Shown here: piece after piece, positions 9,525-18,345 of the stretch
Layout: each line of letters starts with the position of its first letter
Position numbering within the stretch: the stretch's first letter is position 1
Source of the DNA: Yoonia sp. I 8.24
Lineage (GTDB): Bacteria > Pseudomonadota > Alphaproteobacteria > Rhodobacterales > Rhodobacteraceae
Reading direction: 5' to 3'
Length of the DNA: 64,000 nt
Assembly: GCF_022096995.1 (NCBI RefSeq)
Contig: NZ_JACXGQ010000003.1
Location: forward strand, 434,001-498,000
Translations under genes and position numbers: made by a program
Notes under the pieces: model-generated
Database searches by the model: none
Told to the model about the DNA's origin: nothing
What the model saw: the letters and a program-made list of their open reading frames with translations, nothing else

Positions 9525-12203
9525 ATGCCAAAGAAAATGCTCATCGATGCGACACACGCGGAAGAAACCCGCGTTGTAGTCGTAGACGGCAACAAGGTCG
9601 AAGAATTTGATTTTGAAAGCCAATTTAAGCGCCAGCTAGCTGGCAATATCTATCTCGCAAAGGTAACACGCGTCGAACCATCGCTACAGGCCGCATTCGT
9701 GGACTACGGTGGCAATCGTCATGGGTTCTTGGCGTTCTCAGAGATTCATCCCGATTACTATCAAATCCCGGTCGCTGATCGCGAAGCGTTGATCGCAGAA
9801 GAAAAAGCCTATGCCGAAAGCCTGAAGGCCGCAGCTGAAGCCGAAGATGAAAAGCCAAAACGCCGCCGCAGCCGTGCAAAGCCAAAGCCAGCCGTCGTCG
9901 AAACCGATGATGCGGTCGTGACTGCAGATGTTGAAGAATTACAAGCCGAAACACCTGAAGAAGAAACTTCGGGTAATATTGCGGGTATGGAAACGATCGA
10001 TCTTGATGCCGCAGGCGAGGGGGATTCCCCGATGGTTCTGGTGGCAGATACCCCTGTTGAAACACCCGAAACCGATGATGACAGCTCGGATGATGAAACA
10101 GACGAGCAGCCACGCATCGACGCAAAAAGTAAAGATGACAGCATCGAAAGTGTCGCCGAAGAGGATGACACTGATGAGGTGCGCCCATTGCGCAAACCAC
10201 GCCCAAAACGTTATAAAATCCAAGAGGTCATTAACGTTCGCCAGATTCTTTTGATCCAAGTTGTCAAAGAAGAGCGCGGCAACAAAGGCGCGGCACTGAC
10301 AACTTATCTATCGCTTGCAGGTCGCTATTGCGTCCTGATGCCAAACACCGCGCGTGGTGGCGGCATCAGCCGTAAAATCACCAACCCTGCGGACCGCAAA
10401 AAGCTGAAAGAAATTGCAGGCGAAATGACCGTGCCAGATGGCGCAGGTCTGATTATTCGCACGGCAGGCGCGCAGCGCACGAAGGCGGAAATTAAACGCG
10501 ATTATGAATATCTGCAACGCATGTGGGAACAGATCCGCGCGCTGACGTTGAAATCTGTCGCCCCTGCAAAGATCTATGAAGAAGGCGATTTGATCAAACG
10601 CTCGATCCGCGATCTTTATTCCAAAGAAATCGACGAGGTCATCGTCGCGGGCGAGGCGGGCTACCGTACAGCCAAAGATTTCATGAAAATGATCATGCCG
10701 TCGCATGCCAAAAACGTGAAATTCTACACTGAACAGCTGCCGCTTTATGCGCGCTATCAGGTCGAAGGCTACTTGGGCGGCATGTTTAACCCGACCGTCC
10801 AACTACCATCCGGCGGCTATATTGTCATTGGGATCACCGAAGCGCTTGTCGCGATTGATGTGAACTCTGGCCGCGCCACCAAAGAAGGCTCGATCGAACA
10901 AACCGCCACGAAGACGAACCTTGAAGCCGCCGATGAGGTTGCGCGCCAGTTGCGTCTGCGCGATTTGGCTGGGCTGATCGTGATCGATTTCATCGACATG
11001 GACGAGCGCCGCAATAACACGGCCGTCGAAAAGCGCTTTAAGGAAAAGTTGAAAACAGACCGCGCCCGTATTCAGGTCGGTCGGATTTCTGGCTTTGGCC
11101 TGATGGAAATGTCGCGCCAACGTCTGCGCCCCGGCATGCTCGAGGCGACGACGCAGATGTGTCCGCATTGTCACGGCACGGGCTTGTTGCGGTCGGACGA
11201 TAACGTCTCGCTCGCGATTTTGCGTCAGCTTGAAGAAGAAGGCGTGCGCGGTCGTACCAAGGAAGTATTGGTCAAAGCGCCGATCTCCATTGCTAACTTC
11301 TTGATGAACGGGAAACGTGAACATATCGGCGAGATCGAAGCGCGCTACGGCCTGTCGGTGCGCATCGAATGTGACCCAACGCTTGTCTCACCCGACTTCG
11401 CGATCGAGAAGTTCAAAACCGCTACCCGCATTGTTCCAGAGGCTGCGCCAGTTGTGACCTCAACCGTCATTATGGACGACGACGATGATGTCGTGACAGA
11501 GGTTGAAGAAGATCAAAACGAGGTCGCCACAAGCGATGAAAATGCGGAAGACCGTCCCAAGCGCAAACGCCGTCGGCGCCGTCGGCGTCGGGGTGGGAAT
11601 GGCAATGGCAATGGTGAAAACCCACAAGCTGACGGTGAACAGGCATCTGACGCGCCCGCCGCAGAGGCCGAGGCGACGCCAGAGCCGGTGACAGAGGTTA
11701 CAGATGCGCCAGAAACTGACGCGCCCGCCGCAGAGGAGAAGCCAAAGCGGACCCGCACACGCAAACGTAAACCTGCTGCGAAATCAGCTGAGACTGCGGC
11801 TGAAGGTGACGCCGTAAAAACGGATGCGGCCGTCGCTGAGGTCGCGGCTGATGAAAAGCCTGCGCCGAAAAAACGCACGCGCACACGTAAGAAACCTGTC
11901 GCGGTCGAGCCGGAAGCAGAGACTGAAACAGCCGCCCCTGAGGCAGAGGCAGAAGCCGCCCCGGAAGAAAAGCCGAAGCCAAAGCGTAAAAGCCGTGCAA
12001 AGCCCAAGCCAAAAGCAGCTGAGCCTGCCGAAGCTGAAGCAACGCCAGAAGTGACAGCACCAGTCGCCGAAGCACCTGCGCCAGAACCAGCCGCCGAAGC
12101 TACGCCAGAACCTGCGGCCCCTGCGCCGGTTGAAACACCGGCACCTGCAACGGATGAACCTGCGAAGCCAAAGCGCAAAGGCTGGTGGTCACTCGGACGC
12201 TAA
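9525..12203 (+). CDS. rne: Ribonuclease E (Rne/Rng family)
   Basis: 892-residue endoribonuclease that starts mRNA decay and processes rRNA and tRNA; scaffold of the degradosome. An S1 domain near residues 35-290 is split by an acidic insertion of roughly 140 residues with a basic KPKRRRSRAKPKP patch. The catalytic DNase I-like domain follows: AIDVNSGRATKEGS and LIVIDFIDM carry the two metal-binding Asp residues, and CPHCHGTG is the Zn-link. The C-terminal 240 residues are a disordered scaffold of acidic Ala/Glu stretches alternating with Lys/Arg patches (RKRRRRRRRRGGNG, TRTRKRKP), ending KPKRKGWWSLGR. I start at ATG 9525 (MPKKMLIDATH), preceded by a GGA motif, not at the GTG five codons earlier. 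It is monocistronic, with its own leader and terminator. Confidence 0.96.
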   Translation: MPKKMLIDATHAEETRVVVVDGNKVEEFDFESQFKRQLAGNIYLAKVTRVEPSLQAAFVDYGGNRHGFLAFSEIHPDYYQIPVADREALIAEEKAYAESLKAAAEAEDEKPKRRRSRAKPKPAVVETDDAVVTADVEELQAETPEEETSGNIAGMETIDLDAAGEGDSPMVLVADTPVETPETDDDSSDDETDEQPRIDAKSKDDSIESVAEEDDTDEVRPLRKPRPKRYKIQEVINVRQILLIQVVKEERGNKGAALTTYLSLAGRYCVLMPNTARGGGISRKITNPADRKKLKEIAGEMTVPDGAGLIIRTAGAQRTKAEIKRDYEYLQRMWEQIRALTLKSVAPAKIYEEGDLIKRSIRDLYSKEIDEVIVAGEAGYRTAKDFMKMIMPSHAKNVKFYTEQLPLYARYQVEGYLGGMFNPTVQLPSGGYIVIGITEALVAIDVNSGRATKEGSIEQTATKTNLEAADEVARQLRLRDLAGLIVIDFIDMDERRNNTAVEKRFKEKLKTDRARIQVGRISGFGLMEMSRQRLRPGMLEATTQMCPHCHGTGLLRSDDNVSLAILRQLEEEGVRGRTKEVLVKAPISIANFLMNGKREHIGEIEARYGLSVRIECDPTLVSPDFAIEKFKTATRIVPEAAPVVTSTVIMDDDDDVVTEVEEDQNEVATSDENAEDRPKRKRRRRRRRRGGNGNGNGENPQADGEQASDAPAAEAEATPEPVTEVTDAPETDAPAAEEKPKRTRTRKRKPAAKSAETAAEGDAVKTDAAVAEVAADEKPAPKKRTRTRKKPVAVEPEAETETAAPEAEAEAAPEEKPKPKRKSRAKPKPKAAEPAEAEATPEVTAPVAEAPAPEPAAEATPEPAAPAPVETPAPATDEPAKPKRKGWWSLGR

Positions 12204-12226
12204 GCCGAGCTTACACGAAACATAAG

Positions 12227-12258
12227 AACGCCGCCCCAGAACTCGGGCGGCGTTTTTC
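12227..12258 (+). terminator. Rho-independent terminator of rne
   Basis: AACGCCGCCC / GGGCGGCGTT stem with an 8-nt loop followed by a T run (GTTTTTCG), 24 bp after the rne stop. Canonical intrinsic terminator. Confidence 0.9.
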
Positions 12259-12263
12259 GTTTC

Positions 12264-12491
12264 TTAGGCTTTTTGGATCAAATAGGCTTGGGCGCCATCG
12301 ATGTCTTGCGTGTTGAGTAGCTGATGCCCGGCTTCGGCGCAAAAATGCGGCACATCGATGATAGCTGCGGGATCATCGGCGACCATCCGCAAGATTTGCC
12401 CGGATTGCAGCGCTTGCAATCGCTTGCGCGCTTTGAGAACAGGCAGCGGGCACAACAGGCCCCGCGCATCAAGATCAGCATCATATGTCAT
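12264..12491 (-). CDS. Sulfurtransferase TusA family protein
   Basis: 75-residue TusA/SirA/YedF-type protein, a small cytosolic sulfur carrier. The single conserved Cys lies in the family motif GLLCPLPVLKARKRL near the N-terminus. A second Cys, at VPHFCAEAGH, is not part of the family signature. In E. coli TusA relays persulfide sulfur for tRNA thiolation, but many paralogues serve other sulfur routes, so the acceptor is unknown. It is convergent with rne and divergent from ccdA, which suggests a link to thiol-redox chemistry. Confidence 0.88.
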   Translation of the reverse strand: MTYDADLDARGLLCPLPVLKARKRLQALQSGQILRMVADDPAAIIDVPHFCAEAGHQLLNTQDIDGAQAYLIQKA

Positions 12492-12595
12492 AGGTTGCGA
12501 TTAGGGCTGATATTTCAAAATGTCCACTAAGATGTGACAATTGGGTGCGTGACCTAACCCGCGCGACCGCATAGGAAAGGGGCAGAGGTATATAG

Positions 12596-13351
12596 ATGTT
12601 TGAAGCCACCACAATTCTAGACGCGGCCCTGATCCCTGCAATGTTTGTCGCCTTGGCGGCTGGGGTCTTGTCGTTTCTTAGCCCCTGCGTTTTGCCGGTG
12701 GTGCCCCCATATTTGGCCTATATGGGCGGTGTGTCGGTCAGCGAATTGGAACAACAAGCTGCTGCACGGCGCCGGGTTTTGGTGGCCGCTCTCTTTTTTG
12801 TGCTGGGGCTATCAACCATCTTTATTTTGCTCGGGCTTGCGTTCTCGACGATGGGCCGCGCGTTCTTGCAATACCAAGATCATTTCAACACGGTCGCAGG
12901 CGTCGTGGTGATGGTTTTGGGTGCGCATTTTGTTGGGGTCTTTCGGATTGGGTTCTTGGACCGTGAAATGCGGCTTGATGCAGGGGATAAAGGCGGGTCC
13001 GCCTTTGGGGCCTATCTGCTTGGGCTGGCTTTTGCATTCGGCTGGACGCCGTGTTTAGGGCCGATCCTTGGTGCGATCCTTAGTCTCGCGGCATCAGAGG
13101 CAAGCGTCGGCCGCGGCACGGCGTTGCTTGCGGTCTATGCAATTGGCCTTGGCATTCCGTTCTTGCTTGTCGCGGCGTTCTTTCCGTGTCTGAAGGGAGC
13201 GATGGGGTGGATGAAACGTCACATGGATAAGATTGAACGCACCTCTGGCCTGCTGCTGTGGACTGTGGGGCTGATGATGTTGACCGGGCAGTTCGCCGCG
13301 ATGAGCTATTGGCTGCTCGAACGTTTCCCGGCTTTGGCTGCCATTGGTTAA
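12596..13351 (+). CDS. ccdA: Cytochrome c biogenesis protein CcdA (DsbD-like thiol-electron carrier)
   Basis: 251-residue inner-membrane protein with six predicted helices that passes electrons from cytosolic thioredoxin to periplasmic thiol proteins for cytochrome c maturation. The conserved cysteines are in LSPCVLPVVPP (helix 1) and GWTPCLGPILG (helix 4), the pair expected for CcdA. It lacks the periplasmic domains of full DsbD. ATG 12596 is preceded by AAAGGGGCAGAGG. It has its own promoter region, shared divergently with the TusA-like gene. Confidence 0.93.
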   Translation: MFEATTILDAALIPAMFVALAAGVLSFLSPCVLPVVPPYLAYMGGVSVSELEQQAAARRRVLVAALFFVLGLSTIFILLGLAFSTMGRAFLQYQDHFNTVAGVVVMVLGAHFVGVFRIGFLDREMRLDAGDKGGSAFGAYLLGLAFAFGWTPCLGPILGAILSLAASEASVGRGTALLAVYAIGLGIPFLLVAAFFPCLKGAMGWMKRHMDKIERTSGLLLWTVGLMMLTGQFAAMSYWLLERFPALAAIG

Positions 13352-13412
13352 GGCTTATGTTTTCGATTGTGATCCGCTAGCTTGCAGACAGGCAAAGCGA
13401 TGAGGATCGGCA

Positions 13413-14684
13413 ATGGATACGCCCAGTAAACAGGTCAAACGACGGCGGGTGTTTCATATCCCCGGATATGACCCTATGCCGCCGCGCCGTTACCGCGAAT
13501 TATATCGGAGCGAAAGCCAGACCCAGGCCGAAATCAGCGGGTACCAGATTGATGTAAGGGCGCGCGCCACTGATGCGACGTTCGGCTGGATCGCAGGCGC
13601 AAAAATTGATGATCAAACGGTATTGGCCCGCGTGGATGTTTTGGTTTGGTCCGACATTGTCCGCGATAGTATGGCGCAATCCATTCTTGCGACCTACTGG
13701 CAACTTTTGCAAACGGCGTGGATTTATATCAGTACAGGCACATTACGACGGCTGATGTGGATGCGCAAAGGGCCGGTGATTGCGGCGCTTTATCCGGTTG
13801 GGATGCTGTTATTGCAATTGGTCGCGGCATTGGGGATTGGGGCTTTCCTTGGAAATACACTTCAGGCCGGTCTCGTCTGGTTGGGCGCTGTTACAGGGGT
13901 ACAAGTAATTGCGGTAGCCCTTGGGTGGCTCGGGTTTGCCGTAAAATATGTACTTTGGGGCGCAGTCACCGTTTTCTTGCTGCGCTGGTTCAAATCCAAA
14001 GATAGCAAGCTGTTCGCCCATTATCTGATGCATGATTACGCGTTTTCTGCGCGCGGCGCCGGGAAAATTCCAGAGGCGCTTGATACGCGGATGGCCCAGT
14101 TTGGCGATATGATTGCGGCGGCTTTTCAAGAAGATGTGGATGAGGTCTTGATCGTCGGGCACTCATCGGGTGCACATTTAGCAGTGACCGTTTTGGCCGA
14201 TTTGATCCGGGCGGACAAGGTCCCAGTAGAGGGCCCGGAGCTTGCGTTTTTGTCATTGGGGCAGGTGGTGCCGATGGTGTCATTCTTGCCGCGCGCCACG
14301 CGGCTCAGGACGGATCTTGCATTCTTAAGCACCCAAGAAAATATCACATGGGTCGATGTGACGGCCCCCGGCGACGGGTGTTGTTTTGCGCTTTGCGATC
14401 CTGTTGCGGTCACCGGGGTGGCCCCGCCGGGCAAGCGCTGGCCCTTGGTTATCTCTGCCGCTTTCAGTCAAAGTCTGACGCCTGCGCGTTGGAAGGCATT
14501 GCGCCGGCGGTTCTTTCGGCTGCATTTCCAATATCTTTGTGCTTTTGATCAGCCCAAAGATTACGATTACTTTCAGATTACCGCGGGGCCACTCACACTG
14601 CGCGCGCGTTATCAAGGGCGGCCCCCTTCAAAATCGCGGATCGATGTGGTTGCATCAAAATATAGGAACGTTTTGGCTGAATGA
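13413..14684 (+). CDS. Membrane-anchored alpha/beta-hydrolase-like protein of unknown function
   Basis: 423 residues. The N-terminus RRRVFHIPGYDPMPPRRYRE looks like the first strand of an alpha/beta-hydrolase. Two or three hydrophobic segments at about residues 121-147, 150-172 and 176-192 form a membrane insertion. The nucleophile elbow is VLIVGHSSGAH with Ser251. The remaining catalytic residues cannot be fixed by eye. I do not recognise a named family; comparable proteins are annotated as hypothetical in Rhodobacteraceae. The stop overlaps the P450 start by 4 nt (ATGA), so the two are translationally coupled and probably act on the same, likely lipophilic, substrate. A lipase or esterase role is only a guess. 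Confidence 0.7.
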   Translation: MDTPSKQVKRRRVFHIPGYDPMPPRRYRELYRSESQTQAEISGYQIDVRARATDATFGWIAGAKIDDQTVLARVDVLVWSDIVRDSMAQSILATYWQLLQTAWIYISTGTLRRLMWMRKGPVIAALYPVGMLLLQLVAALGIGAFLGNTLQAGLVWLGAVTGVQVIAVALGWLGFAVKYVLWGAVTVFLLRWFKSKDSKLFAHYLMHDYAFSARGAGKIPEALDTRMAQFGDMIAAAFQEDVDEVLIVGHSSGAHLAVTVLADLIRADKVPVEGPELAFLSLGQVVPMVSFLPRATRLRTDLAFLSTQENITWVDVTAPGDGCCFALCDPVAVTGVAPPGKRWPLVISAAFSQSLTPARWKALRRRFFRLHFQYLCAFDQPKDYDYFQITAGPLTLRARYQGRPPSKSRIDVVASKYRNVLAE

Positions 14685-16039
14685 CGGATCTGCCGCCCAA
14701 ACCAGCCGCGCGCCCTGATAAAGTCTCGCTGTGGCGATATTTGCGATTGTTTCGGCGCGATATTTTATCGGCGCAGCCCGCCAAGCTTTACCGCGCGTGG
14801 ATGGCCGAATTTCGCACGCCGTTCTTTCGCAGCTATCTGATCAATGATCCTAAGTTGATTGAAACCGTGTTGAAAACCCATCCAGATGATTTCCCAAAGT
14901 CGGACCGGATTTCTGCTGGGTTGCGGCCGCTGTTGGGCGAAAGCGTATTTTTGACCAATGGTGCGGTTTGGAAACGGCAGCGGCGCATTATTGATCCCGC
15001 ATTCGAAGGCGGACGGCTGCGCGATACGTTTCCGGGCATTTTTGCTGCGGGGCAGGCGGGGGCGGCACGGTTGGTCGCGGATGATACCCCCCAAGAGATA
15101 GAGGCCATCGCCAGCCATATTGCCGCCGACGTCATTTTTCGCACACTTTTTTCCCTGCCAATCGAAGATGTAACCGCGCAAAAGGTCTTTCTTGAATTTC
15201 GCAATTATCAGCGCTCTCAGCCGATCCTGAACCTTGCAGCATTCATTCCCGGCCCGCGCTGGATGCCACGGTTCTTTCGCCAAGCAACGCGACGTTCAGC
15301 AAAAAATATTCGCGCGTTGATCACGCAACTGACCATTGCACGGTTGGAAATGATCGCGGCAGGAACCGCGCCCGATGATCTGGCGACAAAAATTATGACG
15401 ACGCAGGACCCTGAAACCGGCGAGACATTTAGTGTTTCAGAAATGGTGGATCAAGTCGCGATTTTCTTTCTGGCGGGGCATGAAACAAGCGCTTCAGCTT
15501 TGGCTTGGACGTTGTATCTTTTGGCGCGCGCCCCTGAATGGCAAGAAAAGGTGGCTACCGAAGCCGCGCAGTTTGACGGGGATTTTGCCAGTCTGTCACA
15601 GCTAAAGATCACGCGCGATGTGTTCCGCGAGGCACTGCGACTTTATCCGCCAGTGCCGATGATGGTGCGCGAAGCCTATGCGCCGACGCGGTTTCGTGAT
15701 CGCGCGGTCAAACGTGGGGCGCAAATTGTGCTCTCGCCGTGGCATCTGCACCGCCACAATCGGCTTTGGGACAATCCCGATGGGTTTGACCCAAACCGCT
15801 GGCAGAGTGAGAATGGCAAATCCTGCGTGCGCACTGCGTTTATGCCATTTTCAGCAGGACCGCGTGTGTGCCCCGGCGCGGGATTCGCGATGATCGAAGG
15901 GGTGACGTTGCTCGCGAATCTGCTCAAGAATCATGAATTTCACCTGCCGCAAGACCGAACCCCCACCCCGGTTGCCCATCTGACAGTGCGTGCTGAGGAC
16001 GGAATCTGGCTGCGAATCGTGCCGCGATTGCATACGTGA
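14681..16039 (+). CDS. Cytochrome P450
   Basis: 452-residue soluble haem monooxygenase. Signatures in order: I-helix oxygen-binding AGHETSAS, K-helix EALR (ExxR), and haem loop FSAGPRVCPGAG with axial thiolate C397. The haem loop has Pro before Arg, a tolerated variant of FxxGxRxCxG. No N-terminal membrane anchor is seen. The sequence looks closer to fatty-acid or terpenoid-type P450s (WHLHRHNRLWDNPDGFDPNRW) than to CYP101-like ones. No ferredoxin or reductase gene is nearby, so electrons must come from elsewhere. Coupled to the preceding hydrolase-like gene. Substrate unknown. Confidence 0.93.
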   Translation: MTDLPPKPAARPDKVSLWRYLRLFRRDILSAQPAKLYRAWMAEFRTPFFRSYLINDPKLIETVLKTHPDDFPKSDRISAGLRPLLGESVFLTNGAVWKRQRRIIDPAFEGGRLRDTFPGIFAAGQAGAARLVADDTPQEIEAIASHIAADVIFRTLFSLPIEDVTAQKVFLEFRNYQRSQPILNLAAFIPGPRWMPRFFRQATRRSAKNIRALITQLTIARLEMIAAGTAPDDLATKIMTTQDPETGETFSVSEMVDQVAIFFLAGHETSASALAWTLYLLARAPEWQEKVATEAAQFDGDFASLSQLKITRDVFREALRLYPPVPMMVREAYAPTRFRDRAVKRGAQIVLSPWHLHRHNRLWDNPDGFDPNRWQSENGKSCVRTAFMPFSAGPRVCPGAGFAMIEGVTLLANLLKNHEFHLPQDRTPTPVAHLTVRAEDGIWLRIVPRLHT

Positions 16040-16197
16040 ATTTGACTGAATGATTAAAAAAGTGGCGCAGGTTTTGAATTCTGACGGAAATATGGCGCCT
16101 TTTCGCCCTGATTATGTTGGATTGTGCAGGAATTCGCTCACAGTTAAGTGTAACGCGGGGTTTTTGTCGACATTTGGCTACCTCCGAGGATAAGGTA

Positions 16198-16503
16198 ATG
16201 AGAGACGCAAAAGAGCGCGATCTTAATCAAGTGTTAACTTTCAGCGAGACGAGAACAGATATGACTATCGCACTTCCAGGTTCTTCCAAAAAAGGTATCG
16301 GTGGTCTCTTTGGGCGCAAAGCGAAAGTTGAAAAGAAAGCGTCGACTGCTGAGAAACAGCTTTCACGTCAAGACGTCGCTAAAATGTTCACTGCAAAGCC
16401 TGAGCCACGCGAAGTGGTAAAGCCAGCGCGTTTGAACCGTCTAGAGCGCGAAGATCGCGCAGAGTTAGGCAGCCTGCGCGGCGCACTTTACTCAAAAGAC
16501 TGA
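16198..16503 (+). CDS. Small basic protein of unknown function
   Basis: 101 residues if started at ATG 16198 (MRDAKERDLNQVLTFSE). Upstream in-frame sequence extends to 16114 but is unlikely to be coding; GAGGATAAGG precedes 16198. A shorter start at 16261 (MTIALPGSSKKGIGG) is possible. The product is rich in Lys and Arg, with a KKGIGGLFGRKAKVEKK patch and a helical C-terminal half. No signal peptide or membrane segment. I do not recognise the family. Its 3' end overlaps the convergent RHH gene by 16 bp. Confidence 0.6.
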   Translation: MRDAKERDLNQVLTFSETRTDMTIALPGSSKKGIGGLFGRKAKVEKKASTAEKQLSRQDVAKMFTAKPEPREVVKPARLNRLEREDRAELGSLRGALYSKD

Positions 16504-16718
16504 TTAAGCGCTTTTTCTAATACGTAGACCCGTAAAGCCGATGCGAGACCGATGTCTCCGCGGCTTTCGTCAATTTCTGCGGCAAGACCATTGATGGTTT
16601 TTCCGTTTTGGTCTGCAATTAGTCGGAACTGATCCCAAAATATATCTTCGAGCGAAACACTTGTGCGGTGCCCGCGAAGTGTGAGCGAGCGCTTAACCGG
16701 GCGCGCGTGATTACTCAT
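16488..16718 (-). CDS. Ribbon-helix-helix domain protein (RHH_4-like)
   Basis: 76 residues. VKRSLTLRGHRTSVSLEDIFW followed by two short helices fits the RHH_4 family, small DNA-binding-like proteins often mislabelled aryl-sulfate sulfotransferase. The beta-strand segment is RSLTLRGHRTSVSLE. Last gene of fumC-DUF4169-RHH; its ATG lies inside the end of the DUF4169 gene (8-nt overlap), so its translation is coupled to it. Whether it regulates fumC is unknown. Confidence 0.8.
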   Translation of the reverse strand: MSNHARPVKRSLTLRGHRTSVSLEDIFWDQFRLIADQNGKTINGLAAEIDESRGDIGLASALRVYVLEKALNQSFE

Positions 16719-16887
16719 CTTCGAATTTCAACTGTGAGAGCCGATCGCTGGCTTGCTGTTCGCGTGCCGCATCCAATAGCTGTTCAGCCTTTGAGCGGCC
16801 AAAGCGGATCGCATTTTGATCCGCTTTGGCTTTGGCCTCGGCGCGGGTGCGCGCTTTGCGGGCCTGATTTAGGTTGATGGGCTTCAC
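16711..16887 (-). CDS. DUF4169 family protein
   Basis: 58-residue very basic helical protein ([20 protein letters not shown] near the start, LKFEDE at the end) with a GTG start at 16887-16885. The GTG overlaps the fumC stop as GTGA, and the gene's 3' end overlaps the RHH start by 8 nt, so three genes are chained. DUF4169 proteins in this fumC-RHH context are common in Rhodobacterales. Function unknown. The Lys/Arg/Ala-rich helix could bind nucleic acid, which is inference. Confidence 0.8.
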   Translation of the reverse strand: MKPINLNQARKARTRAEAKAKADQNAIRFGRSKAEQLLDAAREQQASDRLSQLKFEDE

Positions 16888-18275
16888 TTGGGGCCGATCA
16901 TATCTTCGGGGCGCACGACCTTGTCGAATGTCGCCTCATCGACAAAGCCCAAGTTGATGGCTTCTTCTTTCAACGTGGTGCCGTTTTTATGCGCAGTTTT
17001 GGCAACGGTTGTTGCGTTGTCATAGCCAATGGTCGGCGCCAGAGCGGTCACCAACATCAGGCTTTCACGCATCAACTTTTCGATACGGGTGCGATCCGCG
17101 CGAACACCAACGACGCAGTTATCTGTAAATGTTGCAGAGGCGTCACCGATAAGTTGCATAGATTGCAAGACGTTATAGGCCATCATTGGCTTCATCACAT
17201 TGAGTTCAAAGTGACCTTGTGACCCGGCAAAACCCACGGCCGCATCATTGCCCATGACATGGGCGCAGACTTGGGTGATGGCTTCGACTTGGGTTGGGTT
17301 TACTTTGCCCGGCATGATAGATGAGCCCGGCTCGTTCTCAGGCAACATCAATTCACCCAGACCACAACGCGGGCCAGAGCCGAGCATCCGTATGTCGCAA
17401 GCTATTTTATAAAGGCTCGATGCCACGGTTTTCAACGCACCTGACATTTCAACCAATGCGTCATGCGCGGCAAGGGCTTCGAATTTATTTGGCGCGGTGA
17501 CAAAGGGGAGACCTGTGATTTCCGCCATATTCGCCGCAACAGTTTCGCCCCAACCTTTGGGCGTGTTCAACCCGGTGCCAACCGCGGTGCCGCCTTGGGC
17601 CAATTCGTAAATTGCGGGTAGGGCGGCTTTGATCCGGCGCAAGCCCATCGCAACCTGGTGGCTGTAGCCGCTGAATTCTTGACCCAATGTCAAAGGGGTC
17701 GCATCCATTGTATGGGTGCGGCCGATTTTGATAATATCGTTGAATTCTTCTTGTTTTTCGATCAATGCGGCGTGCAGTTTTTCCAATCCGGGGATCAGCA
17801 CGTCGCGCGCAGTGGTGGCGACAGCGATATGCATGGCGGTGGGGAATGTGTCGTTTGATGACTGACCCATGTTGCAGTGGTCATTCGGGTGAACCGGATC
17901 TTTCGACCCGATCACGCCGCCCATGATTTCGATCGCGCGGTTGCTGATAACCTCGTTGGCGTTCATATTGGACTGGGTACCGGACCCGGTCTGCCAGACG
18001 ACCAATGGGAAATGATCGTCAAGCTTACCCGCAACAACTTCCGACGCGGCTTCGATCATCGCGTCAGCCTTGTCCGCGTCCAATTTACCGCGCTCTTTGT
18101 TGGCCATGGCGCAGGCTTGTTTCACAACGCCAAGTGCGCGCACAATCGCAACGGGCTGCTTTTCCCAGCCAATCGGGAAATTCATCAATGAACGCTGCGT
18201 TTGCGCACCCCAATAACGGTCTGCTTGGACCTCAAGCGGGCCAAAACTGTCGGTTTCTGTGCGTGTGGCGGTCAT
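16884..18275 (-). CDS. fumC: Fumarate hydratase class II
   Basis: 463-residue iron-independent fumarase of the TCA cycle, interconverting fumarate and malate as a homotetramer. The signature loop [16 protein letters not shown] holds the catalytic Ser; [13 protein letters not shown] and [16 protein letters not shown] form the other active-site regions. Full length. It heads fumC-DUF4169-RHH and lies 70 bp downstream of sspB on the same strand. Confidence 0.97.
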   Translation of the reverse strand: MTATRTETDSFGPLEVQADRYWGAQTQRSLMNFPIGWEKQPVAIVRALGVVKQACAMANKERGKLDADKADAMIEAASEVVAGKLDDHFPLVVWQTGSGTQSNMNANEVISNRAIEIMGGVIGSKDPVHPNDHCNMGQSSNDTFPTAMHIAVATTARDVLIPGLEKLHAALIEKQEEFNDIIKIGRTHTMDATPLTLGQEFSGYSHQVAMGLRRIKAALPAIYELAQGGTAVGTGLNTPKGWGETVAANMAEITGLPFVTAPNKFEALAAHDALVEMSGALKTVASSLYKIACDIRMLGSGPRCGLGELMLPENEPGSSIMPGKVNPTQVEAITQVCAHVMGNDAAVGFAGSQGHFELNVMKPMMAYNVLQSMQLIGDASATFTDNCVVGVRADRTRIEKLMRESLMLVTALAPTIGYDNATTVAKTAHKNGTTLKEEAINLGFVDEATFDKVVRPEDMIGPK

Positions 18276-18345
18276 GATGGATACCCTTATGAAAAATGAT
18301 CAATGGGGGTTTAAGCCGCGACAGGCCAGATCGCAAGGCTTTGGT

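Noticed and set aside
9340..9620. Plus-strand frame overlapping the rne start (MDNQGRRSNAMKRA...)
   Set aside because: It lies in the structured leader and has a Lys/Arg-rich, family-free product; the hairpins explain the sequence better.
11513..12178. Long minus-strand frame antisense to the RNase E tail
   Set aside because: Ala/Ser/Gly low complexity that mirrors the Glu/Ala/Lys-rich scaffold codons; a composition artefact.
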